Origin: Erythrobacter sp. WG
GTDB lineage: Bacteria; Pseudomonadota; Alphaproteobacteria; Sphingomonadales; Sphingomonadaceae
DNA: 64,000 nt
Direction of reading: 5' to 3'
Assembly: GCF_026586795.1 (NCBI RefSeq)
Contig: NZ_JAPFGY010000006.1
Location: 57,482 to 121,481 of the forward strand
Positions 35,629 to 45,904 of the stretch are shown in pieces. The translations under genes were made by a program, and so were the position numbers. Within the stretch, counting starts at the first letter, position 1, and every line of letters begins with the position of its first letter. Under the pieces are notes generated by a model that saw only the letters and a program-made list of their open reading frames with translations, searched no databases and was not told where the DNA came from.

Positions 35629-37083
35629 ATGGAATTCTCTCTCCTTTCCGCTGCGGCCCACGGCGGCGGGCAGCCCGCCTGGGCGATGCTCGCCTATCTC
35701 GTTGCGGGCGTGTTCTTCATCCTTGCGCTGCGCGGGCTCTCGAGCCCCGCGACCTCGCGGACCGGCAACCGCAACGGCATGATCGGGATGGCAATCGCGC
35801 TGGTGACGACGCTCGTCACCCACGACATTGCCAACATCGTCGAGATCGCCATCGCGCTTGCCATCGGCGGTGCGATCGGCGTGGTTGTCGCGCGGCGCAT
35901 CGCCATGACGCAGATGCCCGAGCTCGTCGCGGGGTTCCACTCGCTGGTCGGCCTTGCCGCGGTCGTCGTGGGCTTCGGCGCGTGGCTCGATCCGCAGTCC
36001 TTCGGGATCGTCGATGCAGCGGGGCAGATCCTCGCCGTCAGCCGCGTCGAACTGGGCCTCGGCATCGCCATCGGGGCGATCACCTTCTCCGGCTCGGTCA
36101 TCGCCTTTCTCAAGCTGTCGGGGCGGATGAGCGGGTCGCCGATCCTGCTGCCCGCGCGGCACGTCATCAACCTCGGCACGCTCGCCGCGATCCTCGGCCT
36201 GATCGCGCTCTACACCGTGTCGCCGCAAGGCGCGGCGGGCGAGGGCTGGATGGTCATCGCGGTCGCGGTCCTCGCCTTCATCATCGGCTTCCTGCTGATC
36301 ATCCCGATCGGGGGGGCGGATATGCCGGTGGTCGTCTCGATGCTGAACAGCTATTCGGGCTGGGCGGCAGCGGCGATGGGCTTCACGCTCGGCAACACCG
36401 CGATGATCATCACCGGCGCGCTGGTCGGCTCCTCGGGGGCGATCCTCAGCTACATCATGTGCCGCGCGATGAACCGCAGCTTCATCAGCGTGATCGCGGG
36501 CGGCTTCGGCGCCGATGCGGGGGCGGGCGGGGCCGGGGGCGCGCGGGAACAACGCCCCTACAAGCAGGGCAGCGCGGAGGACGCCGCCTACATGCTCGAG
36601 CAGGCCGAGAAGGTCATCATTATCCCCGGCTACGGGATGGCGGTCGCCCAAGCCCAGCACGCGCTGCGCGAAATGGGCGACAAATTGAAGGAGAAGGGCG
36701 TGGAGGTGAAGTACGCCATCCACCCCGTCGCAGGGCGTATGCCGGGGCACATGAACGTGCTGCTGGCCGAAGCCAGCGTGCCCTATGACGAGGTCTTCGA
36801 GCTCGAGGACATCAACTCCGAATTCGCCCAGTGCGACGTCGCCTTCATCATCGGCGCGAACGACGTGGTGAACCCCGCGGCCAAGACCGACAAGTCCTCG
36901 CCCATCTACGGGATGCCGGTGTTCGATGTCGACAAGGCCAAGCAGGTGTTCTTCATCAAGCGCTCGATGGGCGGGGTGGGCTACGCCGGGGTCGACAACG
37001 ACGTGTTCTACATGAACCAGACCGTCATGCTCCTCGCCGACGCGAAGAAGATGGTCGAGGAAATCGTCAAGTCGCTCGACTGA
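35629..37083 (+). CDS. pntB: NAD(P) transhydrogenase subunit beta
   Basis: 484 residues. The N-terminal half has about nine membrane helices (AWAMLAYLVAGVFFILALRGL, GMIGMAIALVTTLVTHDI, and so on, to about residue 280). The linker contains AREQRPYKQGSAEDAAYML and the C-terminal NADP domain starts KVIIIPGYGMAVAQAQHAL, with HPVAGRMPGHMNVLLAEA and FIIGANDVVNPAAKTDKSSPIYGMPVFDVDKA. Uses the proton gradient to make NADPH. A normal full-length subunit. Confidence 0.96.
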   Translation: MEFSLLSAAAHGGGQPAWAMLAYLVAGVFFILALRGLSSPATSRTGNRNGMIGMAIALVTTLVTHDIANIVEIAIALAIGGAIGVVVARRIAMTQMPELVAGFHSLVGLAAVVVGFGAWLDPQSFGIVDAAGQILAVSRVELGLGIAIGAITFSGSVIAFLKLSGRMSGSPILLPARHVINLGTLAAILGLIALYTVSPQGAAGEGWMVIAVAVLAFIIGFLLIIPIGGADMPVVVSMLNSYSGWAAAAMGFTLGNTAMIITGALVGSSGAILSYIMCRAMNRSFISVIAGGFGADAGAGGAGGAREQRPYKQGSAEDAAYMLEQAEKVIIIPGYGMAVAQAQHALREMGDKLKEKGVEVKYAIHPVAGRMPGHMNVLLAEASVPYDEVFELEDINSEFAQCDVAFIIGANDVVNPAAKTDKSSPIYGMPVFDVDKAKQVFFIKRSMGGVGYAGVDNDVFYMNQTVMLLADAKKMVEEIVKSLD

Positions 37084-37096
37084 GGCCGCGGGCGCG

Positions 37097-37438
37097 ATGC
37101 GGAAGCTGATCCTCGGCCTGCTGCTGGTCGTCCTCATAGGCGGGCTGGCGCTCGTCACCGGCTATGCCGATCCGCTGGTGCGCTGGCAGGTCAAGGCCGC
37201 GCTGGTCGATTCCGGCATCGGGGAAAAGCGCGCCGAATGCATGGCCGGGCGGATGGTCGACCGGCTGACGGTCATGCAGCTGTGGAAACTGCGCGAAGGC
37301 ATGGCCGCGCGCGACGGCGAGCCCAAGGGGGGCTATGGCCTCGGCGAGCTCATCAAGCGCCTGCGCCGGGTCGAGGACGGCGAGACGGTGGCGGTGCTGA
37401 CCACCTCGGCCGGCCTCTGCGCGATCGGGCTGGGATAG
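37097..37438 (+). CDS. Small single-helix membrane or exported protein
   Basis: 113 residues, 13 bases after pntB. Starts with a hydrophobic segment LILGLLLVVLIGGLALVTGYA that could be a signal anchor. The rest is charged: ALVDSGIGEKRAECMAGRMVDRLTVMQLWKLREGMAA and GLGELIKRLRRVEDGETVAVLTTSAGLCAIGLG. Two cysteines could form a disulfide. No family recognised; similar short ORFs follow pnt genes in sphingomonads only as far as I recall. Function unknown. Confidence 0.6.
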   Translation: MRKLILGLLLVVLIGGLALVTGYADPLVRWQVKAALVDSGIGEKRAECMAGRMVDRLTVMQLWKLREGMAARDGEPKGGYGLGELIKRLRRVEDGETVAVLTTSAGLCAIGLG

Positions 37439-37456
37439 GCAGACCCGGAGCGCCTT

Positions 37457-37528
37457 CCGTTCGCCTCGAGCGAAGTCGAGAGGCTTCTCTCGGGCGCAAG
37501 GTGTCTCGACATCGCTCGACACGAACGG
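37457..37528. repeat. Inverted pair of REP-like hairpins, family A (copy 2)
   Basis: Left arm CCGTTCGCCTCGAGCGAAGT (37457-37484), right arm on the other strand CCGTTCGTGTCGAGCGATGT (37528-37500). As in copy 1 (1656-1725) one arm has CC/GG and one TG/CA at the hairpin base. It is about 19 bases after the previous gene. Confidence 0.8.
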
Positions 37529-37640
37529 ACAACCGGGTGGCGGGGACGGCACGTTGGTCGGCACAAGAGGCGCCGGTGCGCTCCGTGCTTGCAATTCCTC
37601 CCCCCGATACGCCACAACGTCCCCCGAGAGGGAGAACATC

Positions 37641-38843
37641 ATGAACCGACTGGCATTCGCTGCCGCGCTGCTCGCTTCGGCCGCCGCATCGCCGCTCGCC
37701 GCCGAGACCCACCGCGTCGCGCCCGGCGAGGGCGGGGCGGAGCGGCTTCAGGAGGCGCTGATCCTTGCCAAGCCCGGCGACGTGATCGAACTGGGCGAAG
37801 GCCGCTTCACCCTCACCGACGGGCTCAGCCTCGATGTCGACCGGGTCACGGTGCGCGGGGCGGGGATGGACAAGACCGTGCTCGATTTCACCGGCCAGCA
37901 GGGCGCGGGCGAGGGGCTGCTCGTCACCTCCGACGAAGTGACCTTGCGCGATTTCGCGGTGGAGAACCCCAAGGGCGACGGGATCAAGTCCAAGGGCGCG
38001 GACAACATCGTCTATCACGCCATCCGCGTGGAATGGACCGGCGGCCCGAAGGAGACCAACGGGGCCTACGGCATTTACCCGGTCGAAAGCACCGGGGTGC
38101 TGGTGCAGAACTCGAAGGTCTCGGGCGCGTCGGACGCCGGAATCTATGTCGGGCAGAGCCGCGACATCACGGTGCAGGGCAACGTGGTCGAATTCAACGT
38201 CGCCGGGATCGAGATCGAGAACAGCCGGGGCGCGCTGGTCGAGGGCAACGTCGCGCGGCGCAACACCGGCGGGCTGCTGGTCTTCGACCTCCCCGGCCTG
38301 CCGGTGATGAACGGCGGCAGCGTGATCCTGCGCGGCAATGCGGTGAAGGACAACGACACCCCCAACTTCGCGCCCAAGGGCAATATCGTCGCGAGCGTCA
38401 GGCGCGGGACGGGGGTGCTGGTGATGGCGAACGACGGCGTGCTGGTCGAGGGCAACGCCTTCGACAACAACCCGACCGCGCACGTCATGGTCGTCGCCTA
38501 TGTCCAGCCTTTCGAGGACCCGCGCTACAACCCCTATGCGCGCAACGTGATCGTCGGCGCCAATGCCTTCGGGCGCGGCGGGGACGATCCGCAGATCGAG
38601 GGCAAGGAGCTGCTGCTCGCCGCCTTCGGGGGCGCGCTGCCGCCGGTGCTGTGGGACGGCGTCGCGCAAGGGGACACGGGGCTGCGCGTCGCCAGGGGCG
38701 TGACCGGCTGGACGCTGGGGCTGACGCGGCCCGGCCAGAGCCTCGAGGAGGCGCGCCCCGGGCCGCTGACGCTCGCGCCGACCGAGAGCTGGACCTTCCC
38801 CGAGGTCGGCGCACCCAAGGCGCTGGCGGCGCGGGTGAAGTGA
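37641..38843 (+). CDS. Secreted parallel beta-helix protein
   Basis: 400 residues from the ATG at 37641, behind GAGGGAGA; an earlier ATG at 37554 is rejected because the signal peptide LAFAAALLASAAASPLAAETH would be buried. A right-handed beta-helix (PbH1 repeats) runs from about residue 60 to 310: DRVTVRGAGMDKTVLDF, SGASDAGIYVGQSRDITVQGNVV, IEIENSRGALVEGNVARRN, DGVLVEGNAFDNN. Resembles NosD/pectate-lyase-like folds; the SO_2929/HNE-type pairing with a diheme cytochrome is known as a conserved gene pair of unknown function. Overlaps the next gene (GTGA). Confidence 0.85.
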   Translation: MNRLAFAAALLASAAASPLAAETHRVAPGEGGAERLQEALILAKPGDVIELGEGRFTLTDGLSLDVDRVTVRGAGMDKTVLDFTGQQGAGEGLLVTSDEVTLRDFAVENPKGDGIKSKGADNIVYHAIRVEWTGGPKETNGAYGIYPVESTGVLVQNSKVSGASDAGIYVGQSRDITVQGNVVEFNVAGIEIENSRGALVEGNVARRNTGGLLVFDLPGLPVMNGGSVILRGNAVKDNDTPNFAPKGNIVASVRRGTGVLVMANDGVLVEGNAFDNNPTAHVMVVAYVQPFEDPRYNPYARNVIVGANAFGRGGDDPQIEGKELLLAAFGGALPPVLWDGVAQGDTGLRVARGVTGWTLGLTRPGQSLEEARPGPLTLAPTESWTFPEVGAPKALAARVK

Positions 38844-39859
38844 AGCGCACGGGCGCCCTCCTGCTGCTGACCGCTTGCGTCGCGCTCGGCGCTGGTATCG
38901 CGCAGGCCGACGTCATCGGTCCGCCGCCTGTCAGCGATGCAGCGATCCGGGGCGAGGGTTTTCCGGCCAAGCTCTCCGAGTTCGCCTTCTTCACCCAATA
39001 CCGGCCGCAGATGCCGAACCGGGGCGTGCATCCTTACACGCTCAACACGCCGCTATGGTCGGACGGGGCGGACAAGCTGCGCTTCATCTACCTTCCGCAA
39101 GGCACGCAGCTTGCCGCGGATGGCGAGGGGCTGCTGAAGTTCCCGGTCGGCGCCGCGATCGTCAAGACCTTCGCTTTCGGCGAGGGGGCGGACCGCAAGC
39201 TGATCGAGACCCGCGTGCTCCTCCACCGCGTCGATGGCTGGGTGGCGCTCCCCTACCGCTGGAATGCCGAGCAGACCGACGCGACGCTCGCGCTGGGGGG
39301 CGGCCGGGTGGATCTCACGACCCCGGCGGGCGAGGCGATCTCCTATGCGATCCCCAACAAGAACCAGTGCAAGACCTGTCATTCCAAGGACGGCGAGGTC
39401 ATCCCGATCGGCCCCAAGGCCCGGAACCTCGCGGCATCGTGGCTGGGCGAGATGGTCCGCGAGGGCGCGCTCGACCGGGTGCCGCAGGGGGCAGGGACGC
39501 TCCCGGTATGGTCGGCGCGCAAGGCGGGCGATCCGGCTGCGCCGCTCGCCCGCGCCTACCTCGACGTCAATTGCGCCCACTGCCATCAGCCGGGCGGGGG
39601 CGCCTCGAACTCGGGGCTCGACCTGCGCTGGGAACAGGCGGACCCCCACGCCTATGGCCTCATGAAGCGGCCGGTCGCGGCCGGGCGCGGGGCGGGGGAC
39701 CGGGATTTCTCGATCGTCGCGGGGCACCCGGATAAGTCGATCCTCCTCTACCGGATGGACAGCACGGAGCCCGGCGTCGCCATGCCCGAACTGGGCAAGA
39801 GCAGCGTGGATACAGAAGGCGTCGCGGTGGTGCGGCGCTGGATTGCGGAGATGAAGTGA
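38840..39859 (+). CDS. SO2930-family diheme c-type cytochrome
   Basis: 339 residues from the GTG at 38840, overlapping the beta-helix gene stop. Signal peptide ALLLLTACVALGAGIAQA. Two heme-binding motifs, CKTCH (about residue 180) and CAHCH (about residue 240), separated by a domain with KARNLAASWLGEMVREGALDRV. The N-terminal half (LSEFAFFTQYRPQMPNRGVHPYTLNTPLWSDGADKLRFIYLPQG) is the diagnostic region of the SO_2930/HNE_0200 family. Probably periplasmic electron carrier for a partner enzyme not identified. Ends overlapping the hydrolase gene (GTGA). Confidence 0.88.
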   Translation: MKRTGALLLLTACVALGAGIAQADVIGPPPVSDAAIRGEGFPAKLSEFAFFTQYRPQMPNRGVHPYTLNTPLWSDGADKLRFIYLPQGTQLAADGEGLLKFPVGAAIVKTFAFGEGADRKLIETRVLLHRVDGWVALPYRWNAEQTDATLALGGGRVDLTTPAGEAISYAIPNKNQCKTCHSKDGEVIPIGPKARNLAASWLGEMVREGALDRVPQGAGTLPVWSARKAGDPAAPLARAYLDVNCAHCHQPGGGASNSGLDLRWEQADPHAYGLMKRPVAAGRGAGDRDFSIVAGHPDKSILLYRMDSTEPGVAMPELGKSSVDTEGVAVVRRWIAEMK

Positions 39860-40863
39860 GGATGCGGCGCTTCGGCAAGTGGGTGTTTCGCGGGTTCCTG
39901 GTGATCCTCGCGCTGCTGGTGGGGGCCTTCCTGATCTTGCGCACCCCCGATACGGACCCGGCGGCGATGCGCGCGAAGTATGGCGCGAGCCCATCGCAAT
40001 TCGTCGACCTGGGCGGCGGCCTCACGGTCCACCTTCGCGACGAGGGGCCGCGCGGTGCGCCAGCGATCATGCTCCTGCACGGCTCCAACGCCGATCTGCA
40101 CACCTGGGACCCCTGGGCCGAGGCGTTGAAGGCCAATTACCGGGTGATCCGCTTCGATCAGGTCGGCCACGGCCTCACCGGGCCCGATCCCAGGGCCGAT
40201 TACAGCACCGCCAACTACGTCGCCCATATCCGTGCGGTGGCGGACAGGCTGGGGGTGGAGCGATTTGTCCTCGGCGGCAATTCGATGGGCGGCAAGCACG
40301 CGCTTGCCTTCGCCATCGCCCACCCCGAGCGGCTCACCGGCCTCGTGCTGGTCGACGGCAGCGGCGGGCCGATGCTGAAGCTCGCCAGGAAGCCCGGCGA
40401 GGAGAACAGATCGAGCGGCAATATCGGCTTCAAGATCGCGCGGATGCCCGGGGTCAACCTGCTGGTCGAACAGATCACCCCGCGCTCGCTGATCGAGCGG
40501 AGCCTCGCGCAATCGGTCTCCAACAAGGCGATCGTCACCCCTGCGGCGGTCGATCGCTACTGGGAACTGCTGCGCTATCCCGGCAACCGCCGCGCGACGC
40601 TGCAACGCTTCAGCCAGCCCTATGACGCGCTCGCCGAGGCGGACATCGCGCGCGTCACCGTGCCGACGCTGATCCTGTGGGGGGAGGAGGATCGGCTGAT
40701 CCCGCTCGAGGCGGGGCGGTGGCTGGCGAAGACCCTGCCGGTCAACCGGATCGTCACCTTCCCCGGCATCGGCCATCTGCCGCAGGAGGAGGCGGTCGAC
40801 CAGACGCTCGGCGTGCTGACGCCGTGGCTGACGGAGCGCGCGTCCCCGGCCGCCGCACCCTGA
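39856..40863 (+). CDS. Alpha/beta-fold hydrolase with N-terminal membrane anchor
   Basis: 335 residues from the GTG at 39856 with GGAG five bases upstream; ATG at 39862 is possible. N-terminal anchor WVFRGFLVILALLVGAFLIL. Catalytic features: oxyanion region MLLHGSNADLHTW, DQVGHGLTGPD, nucleophile LGGNSMGGKHALAFA (GNSMG), acid in LILWGEEDRLIPLEAGR, and His in FPGIGHLPQEEA. Likely an esterase or lipase-like hydrolase facing the periplasm. Coupled to the cytochrome by overlap; the reason for this grouping is unknown. Confidence 0.86.
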   Translation: MRMRRFGKWVFRGFLVILALLVGAFLILRTPDTDPAAMRAKYGASPSQFVDLGGGLTVHLRDEGPRGAPAIMLLHGSNADLHTWDPWAEALKANYRVIRFDQVGHGLTGPDPRADYSTANYVAHIRAVADRLGVERFVLGGNSMGGKHALAFAIAHPERLTGLVLVDGSGGPMLKLARKPGEENRSSGNIGFKIARMPGVNLLVEQITPRSLIERSLAQSVSNKAIVTPAAVDRYWELLRYPGNRRATLQRFSQPYDALAEADIARVTVPTLILWGEEDRLIPLEAGRWLAKTLPVNRIVTFPGIGHLPQEEAVDQTLGVLTPWLTERASPAAAP

Positions 40864-40946
40864 CTTCGCCTGCCCACTGGACGCGCGGCGCGGTGTCGTC
40901 CTAAAGCCTCTCGCACCTGCACAACAATCGAAGGGGCAACCACGGC

Positions 40947-41651
40947 TTGCGCAAACTCGGGATCATCGGCGGCATGAGCTGGGTGTCGACCGCGACCTAT
41001 TACGATCGCATCAACCGGATCGTCCAGCGCCGCGCCGCCCCGATGGCGAGCGCGCCGCTCCTGATCGAGAGCCTCGATTTCTGCCAGCTCTACGCGCTGG
41101 TCGAGGACAAGGACTGGAACCGTGCGGCGGGCGTGCTGATCGAGAGCGCCAGGCGGCTCGAAGGCGCGGGGGCGGGTGCGCTGATCATCGGCGCCAATTC
41201 GATGCACCGCCTCTATGACGAGGTGGCGGGCGCGGTCGGCATCCCGATCCTCCACATCGCCGAATTCGTCGGCCGGGCGATGACGCGTGCCGGCAAGACC
41301 AGCGCCGCCCTGCTGGGCACCCGCAACGTGATGACCGAAAGCTTCTACAGGAAGCGCCTCGTTGCCCACGGCATCGACCTGCTGCCGCCGCATATGCACT
41401 ATGTCGAGGCGCTCGACCGGATCATCTATGACGAGCTGATGGTCGGGAAGGTCACCCGCGAGGCGGAGCGGACGATGAAGACGATCATCACCAACACCGA
41501 ACAGGAAGGCGCGCAGGCGGTGGTGCTGGCCTGCACCGAACTTGCGCTGGTGGTCGATGTCGATGCCAATGTCCTGCCGATCTTCGATTCCACCCGCATC
41601 CATTGCGAGGCGGCGGCGGACTGGATCCTTGGCGAGGAGGCTGCGGACTAG
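40947..41651 (+). CDS. Aspartate/glutamate racemase family protein lacking one catalytic cysteine
   Basis: 234 residues from TTG at 40947 (MRKLGIIGGMSWVSTATYYDRIN), with AAGGGG about ten bases upstream. The family core is clear: GMSW, the first active-site segment reads IIGANSMHRLYD, where cysteine or threonine is usual, and the second has the cysteine in VVLACTELALVV. The change leaves only one of the two catalytic thiols. E. coli YgeA, which has Thr in this place, is a broad-range racemase; alanine is less usual. May be a racemase with altered chemistry or an inactive relative. Confidence 0.82.
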   Translation: MRKLGIIGGMSWVSTATYYDRINRIVQRRAAPMASAPLLIESLDFCQLYALVEDKDWNRAAGVLIESARRLEGAGAGALIIGANSMHRLYDEVAGAVGIPILHIAEFVGRAMTRAGKTSAALLGTRNVMTESFYRKRLVAHGIDLLPPHMHYVEALDRIIYDELMVGKVTREAERTMKTIITNTEQEGAQAVVLACTELALVVDVDANVLPIFDSTRIHCEAAADWILGEEAAD

Positions 41652-41727
41652 CGCTCGGTTCGTCGCACACCTGCGCGGTTCTGCGGGCGAATGGATTGCA
41701 GGCTTTGCAACCGCGGCCTAAGGGCGC

Positions 41728-41763
41728 ACCCGGATCGCGTCATTGCGATGACCTGATCCGGGT
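41728..41763 (+). terminator. Strong stem-loop after the racemase gene
   Basis: Outer stem ACCCGGATC/GATCCGGGT (41728-41736, 41755-41763), inner stem GTCAT/ATGAC with a TGCG loop, followed by CTTT. It lies 77 bases after the racemase stop in the 285-base gap before the dGTPase, which holds no gene. Confidence 0.65.
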
Positions 41764-41936
41764 CTTTCGGGTCGCAACCGACGGGCCCTTGGGGCCGCTC
41801 TCCTCCCCCCCAATCACCGGAGGGTGGCCCCATACATCCCTGGTCCCCAAGCTGCGGTTTATCCGCGCTCTTGTGCAAGGTTCCCGACCTGTTCCGGTTG
41901 AGCCGCACGGACGCCTCCCGTAATCGCTGCCCCGTG

Positions 41937-43100
41937 ATGTTCCGCGCCCCCTATGCCGCCGATCCCTACGCCCACGGCCCGCGCGAGTTTGGCGGGCCGG
42001 CGGGGGGCGAGCGGCGCGGCCCGCGCAGCGCCTTTCAGCGCGACCGCGACCGGATCGTCCATTCGATGAGCTTCCGGCGGCTGAAATCGAAGACGCAGGT
42101 GTTCATCGCCCCCGACGGCGATCATTACCGCACCCGCCTCACCCACAGCCTCGAGGTCGCGCAGATCGGCCGCGTGATCGCCCGCGCGCTGGGGCTCGAC
42201 GAGGACCTGACCGAGGCGCTGTGCCTTGCCCACGATCTCGGCCATCCGCCCTTCGGCCATGCCGGCGAGGCGGCGCTGGCCGAGGCGATGGCGCCGCATG
42301 GCGGCTTCGATCACAACGCGCAGGCACTGCGCACCGTCATGCGGATCGAGAGCCCCTACCCGGATCACGAGGGGCTGAACCTCACCTGGGACCTGCTCGA
42401 GGGCCTTGCCAAGCACAACGGGCCGGTCGCCGCGCCGAACTGGGCGCTCGCCGAACTCGACGCCGCCTTCCCGCTCGATCTGGCCACCTGGCCCTCGCTC
42501 GAGGCGCAGGTCGCGGCGGTGGCGGACGACATCGCCTACGACAACCACGACATCGACGATGGCCTGCGCGCCGGGTTCCTCGCGCTCGATGACCTGCTCA
42601 CGCTGGATTTCCTCGCAGACCAGTGGCGGACGGTCGAAAAGCGCTTTCCCCGCGCGCCCCGGGAGCGTCTGCTGCGCGAGATGGTTCGCGACCAGATCGG
42701 ATTGATGGTGAACGACGTGCTGGCCGAGACCGCGCGCCAGGTGACGCATCTCGGCTCGGTCGCCGAAGTGCGCGCGGCGGGGCGGCAGCTGGCGGGCTTC
42801 TCCCCGGCAATGGCCGCGCAGGAGCGGCGCCTCAAGACCTTCATGTACGAACGGCTCTACTACCACCCCGAACAGGTCGCCGCCGCCGAAAAGGCGCGCG
42901 ATGTCGTCGCCAGGCTCTATGCCGCCTATGCCGAGGATGCGTCGCTGATGCCCGCCGACTGGCAGGCGCGCCTGCCCGCCGGGCAGCCGCAGCGCGCGCG
43001 GGTGATCGCCGATTTCATCGCCGGGATGAGCGATCGCTTCGCCATGCAGGCCTTGCGCGACGTCTGCGGCGAGGCGCCGCAGGGGCTCGTCAATGTATGA
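41937..43100 (+). CDS. dgt: Deoxyguanosinetriphosphate triphosphohydrolase-like protein
   Basis: 387 residues from the ATG at 41937; an upstream in-frame ATG at 41871 gives a non-conserved extension. HD-domain motifs: RIVHSMSFRRLKSKTQVF, HYRTRLTHSLEVAQIGR, and the metal pair in LAHDLGHPPFGHAGE, then FDHNAQALR and VAAVADDIAYDNHDIDDGLRAG. Splits dGTP or other dNTPs to the nucleoside and triphosphate, helping to keep nucleotide pools in check. Alphaproteobacterial type 2 length. Its stop overlaps the next gene by eight bases. Confidence 0.92.
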   Translation: MFRAPYAADPYAHGPREFGGPAGGERRGPRSAFQRDRDRIVHSMSFRRLKSKTQVFIAPDGDHYRTRLTHSLEVAQIGRVIARALGLDEDLTEALCLAHDLGHPPFGHAGEAALAEAMAPHGGFDHNAQALRTVMRIESPYPDHEGLNLTWDLLEGLAKHNGPVAAPNWALAELDAAFPLDLATWPSLEAQVAAVADDIAYDNHDIDDGLRAGFLALDDLLTLDFLADQWRTVEKRFPRAPRERLLREMVRDQIGLMVNDVLAETARQVTHLGSVAEVRAAGRQLAGFSPAMAAQERRLKTFMYERLYYHPEQVAAAEKARDVVARLYAAYAEDASLMPADWQARLPAGQPQRARVIADFIAGMSDRFAMQALRDVCGEAPQGLVNV

Positions 43101-43815
43101 ACCGCGCACGACCGGCCCGGTGCGCGTCGCACTGGTGGGCGCGACCGGCCTCGTCGGGCAGCGGGTGATCGCGATCGCCAGCGCAGGCGACGAGGTGCGC
43201 ATCCTCGGCATCGCCCGGCGCGAGGCGCCCTTGCCGCCGGGCGCGCGGATGGAGATGTTCGTCGCCGCGCCCGAACGCTGGGGCGAGGTGCTCGACGCGG
43301 TGCGCCCGCGCGCGCTGATCTGCGCCTTGGGCACGACCTGGAAGAAGGCCGGCCGCGACGAGGTGGCGTTCCGCGCGGTCGATCACGATCTCGTCCTCGC
43401 CACCGCCGAGGCGGCCAAGCGCGCGGGCGTGCCGAACATGGTGCTGGTGAGCGCTGCCGGTGCCGATCCCCGGGCGAAGAGCTTCTACATGCGGGTCAAG
43501 GGCGAGACCGAGCAGGCGCTGACCCGGATCGGGTTCAAGCGGCTCGACATCCTGCGCCCCGGCCTGCTGCGCGGCGAGCGGACGGGCGACCTCAGGCTCG
43601 CCGAAAGGCTCGGCATCCTCGCCGCGCCGCTGATCGATCCACTGCTGTCGGGTTCGTGGGAGCGCTATCGGTCGATCGAGGCGTCGCTGGTCGCCGAGGC
43701 GGCGCTGGGCCTCGCGCTGCGGCGCGCAGGGGGACGCTTCACCCACGACAACGAGGCGATGCGCCGCGCCGCGCGCGAATGGCGGCGGGTGCGCGAGACG
43801 GGGGAGGGCGGCTGA
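43093..43815 (+). CDS. NAD(P)-binding atypical SDR (HTATIP2-like)
   Basis: 240 residues, starting eight bases inside the dGTPase gene. Rossmann motif VALVGATGLVGQRVIAIA near the N-terminus, then ALICALGTTWKKAGRDEVAFRAVDHDLVLATAEAAKRAGVPNMVLVSAAGADPRAKSFYMRVKGETEQAL, with the YxxxK-like YMRVKGE. Matches atypical short-chain dehydrogenases such as the oxidoreductase HTATIP2 and bacterial relatives. Substrate unknown. Stop and next start overlap as TGATG. Confidence 0.82.
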   Translation: MYEPRTTGPVRVALVGATGLVGQRVIAIASAGDEVRILGIARREAPLPPGARMEMFVAAPERWGEVLDAVRPRALICALGTTWKKAGRDEVAFRAVDHDLVLATAEAAKRAGVPNMVLVSAAGADPRAKSFYMRVKGETEQALTRIGFKRLDILRPGLLRGERTGDLRLAERLGILAAPLIDPLLSGSWERYRSIEASLVAEAALGLALRRAGGRFTHDNEAMRRAAREWRRVRETGEGG

Positions 43816-44264
43816 TGGGCTGGGCGGCGGTGTTCGGCGCGGTCAATCTCTTGGCGCTTGCGTGCTGGGCGGCGCTCATTGTGCTGCCGCGCTGGCCGGC
43901 ACTGCTGTCGGCGGTGCTCTACCTCGGCGTCGGCCTGCTGGCTTGCGTCTATGCCGGCGGACTGATCGGGGTGCTGAGCGGGCTGATCCCGACGACCGGC
44001 GCGGGCGGGGCGGATTTCACGACCATCGAAGGCGTGCGCGCGATCTTCGCCAGCGATGCGGGGGTGACGATCGGCTGGACGCATTACCTCGCCTTCGACC
44101 TGTTCGTCGGCCTGTGGATCGCGCGCGACGGGGACGCGAAGCACATCTCCCGCCTCATCCAGGCGCCGATCCTGCTGGCGACCTTCATGGCCGGGCCGCT
44201 GGGCCTCGGCCTGTGGCTGCTGATCCGCGAGCCCGCCGCGCGCCGGCAGGGGCGCTTCCGCTAG
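43815..44264 (+). CDS. ABA4-like family membrane protein
   Basis: 149 residues with four hydrophobic segments: VFGAVNLLALACWAALIVLP, LLSAVLYLGVGLLACVYAGGLIGVL, GWTHYLAFDLFVGLWIARD, and ILLATFMAGPLGLGLWLLIREP. The FDLFVGLWIARDGDAKHISR and FMAGPLGLGLWLL patterns are those of the ABA4/DUF4281 family, which in plants is needed for neoxanthin formation. The bacterial members are of unproven function. The ATG overlaps the previous stop by one base. Confidence 0.85.
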   Translation: MGWAAVFGAVNLLALACWAALIVLPRWPALLSAVLYLGVGLLACVYAGGLIGVLSGLIPTTGAGGADFTTIEGVRAIFASDAGVTIGWTHYLAFDLFVGLWIARDGDAKHISRLIQAPILLATFMAGPLGLGLWLLIREPAARRQGRFR

Positions 44265-44337
44265 CGCGACGGGGGGCTGGACGGCGCTCGCCGCTCGGGT
44301 ATCTTCCGGGGCAAAAAGGCCTTGGGGAGAGACCGTC

Positions 44338-45903
<1,566 letters not shown>

Positions 45904-45904
45904 C

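Noticed and set aside
41652..41936. Small genes in the gap before the dGTPase
   Set aside because: Short frames only, without ribosome sites; the prominent signal is the stem-loop at 41728-41763.
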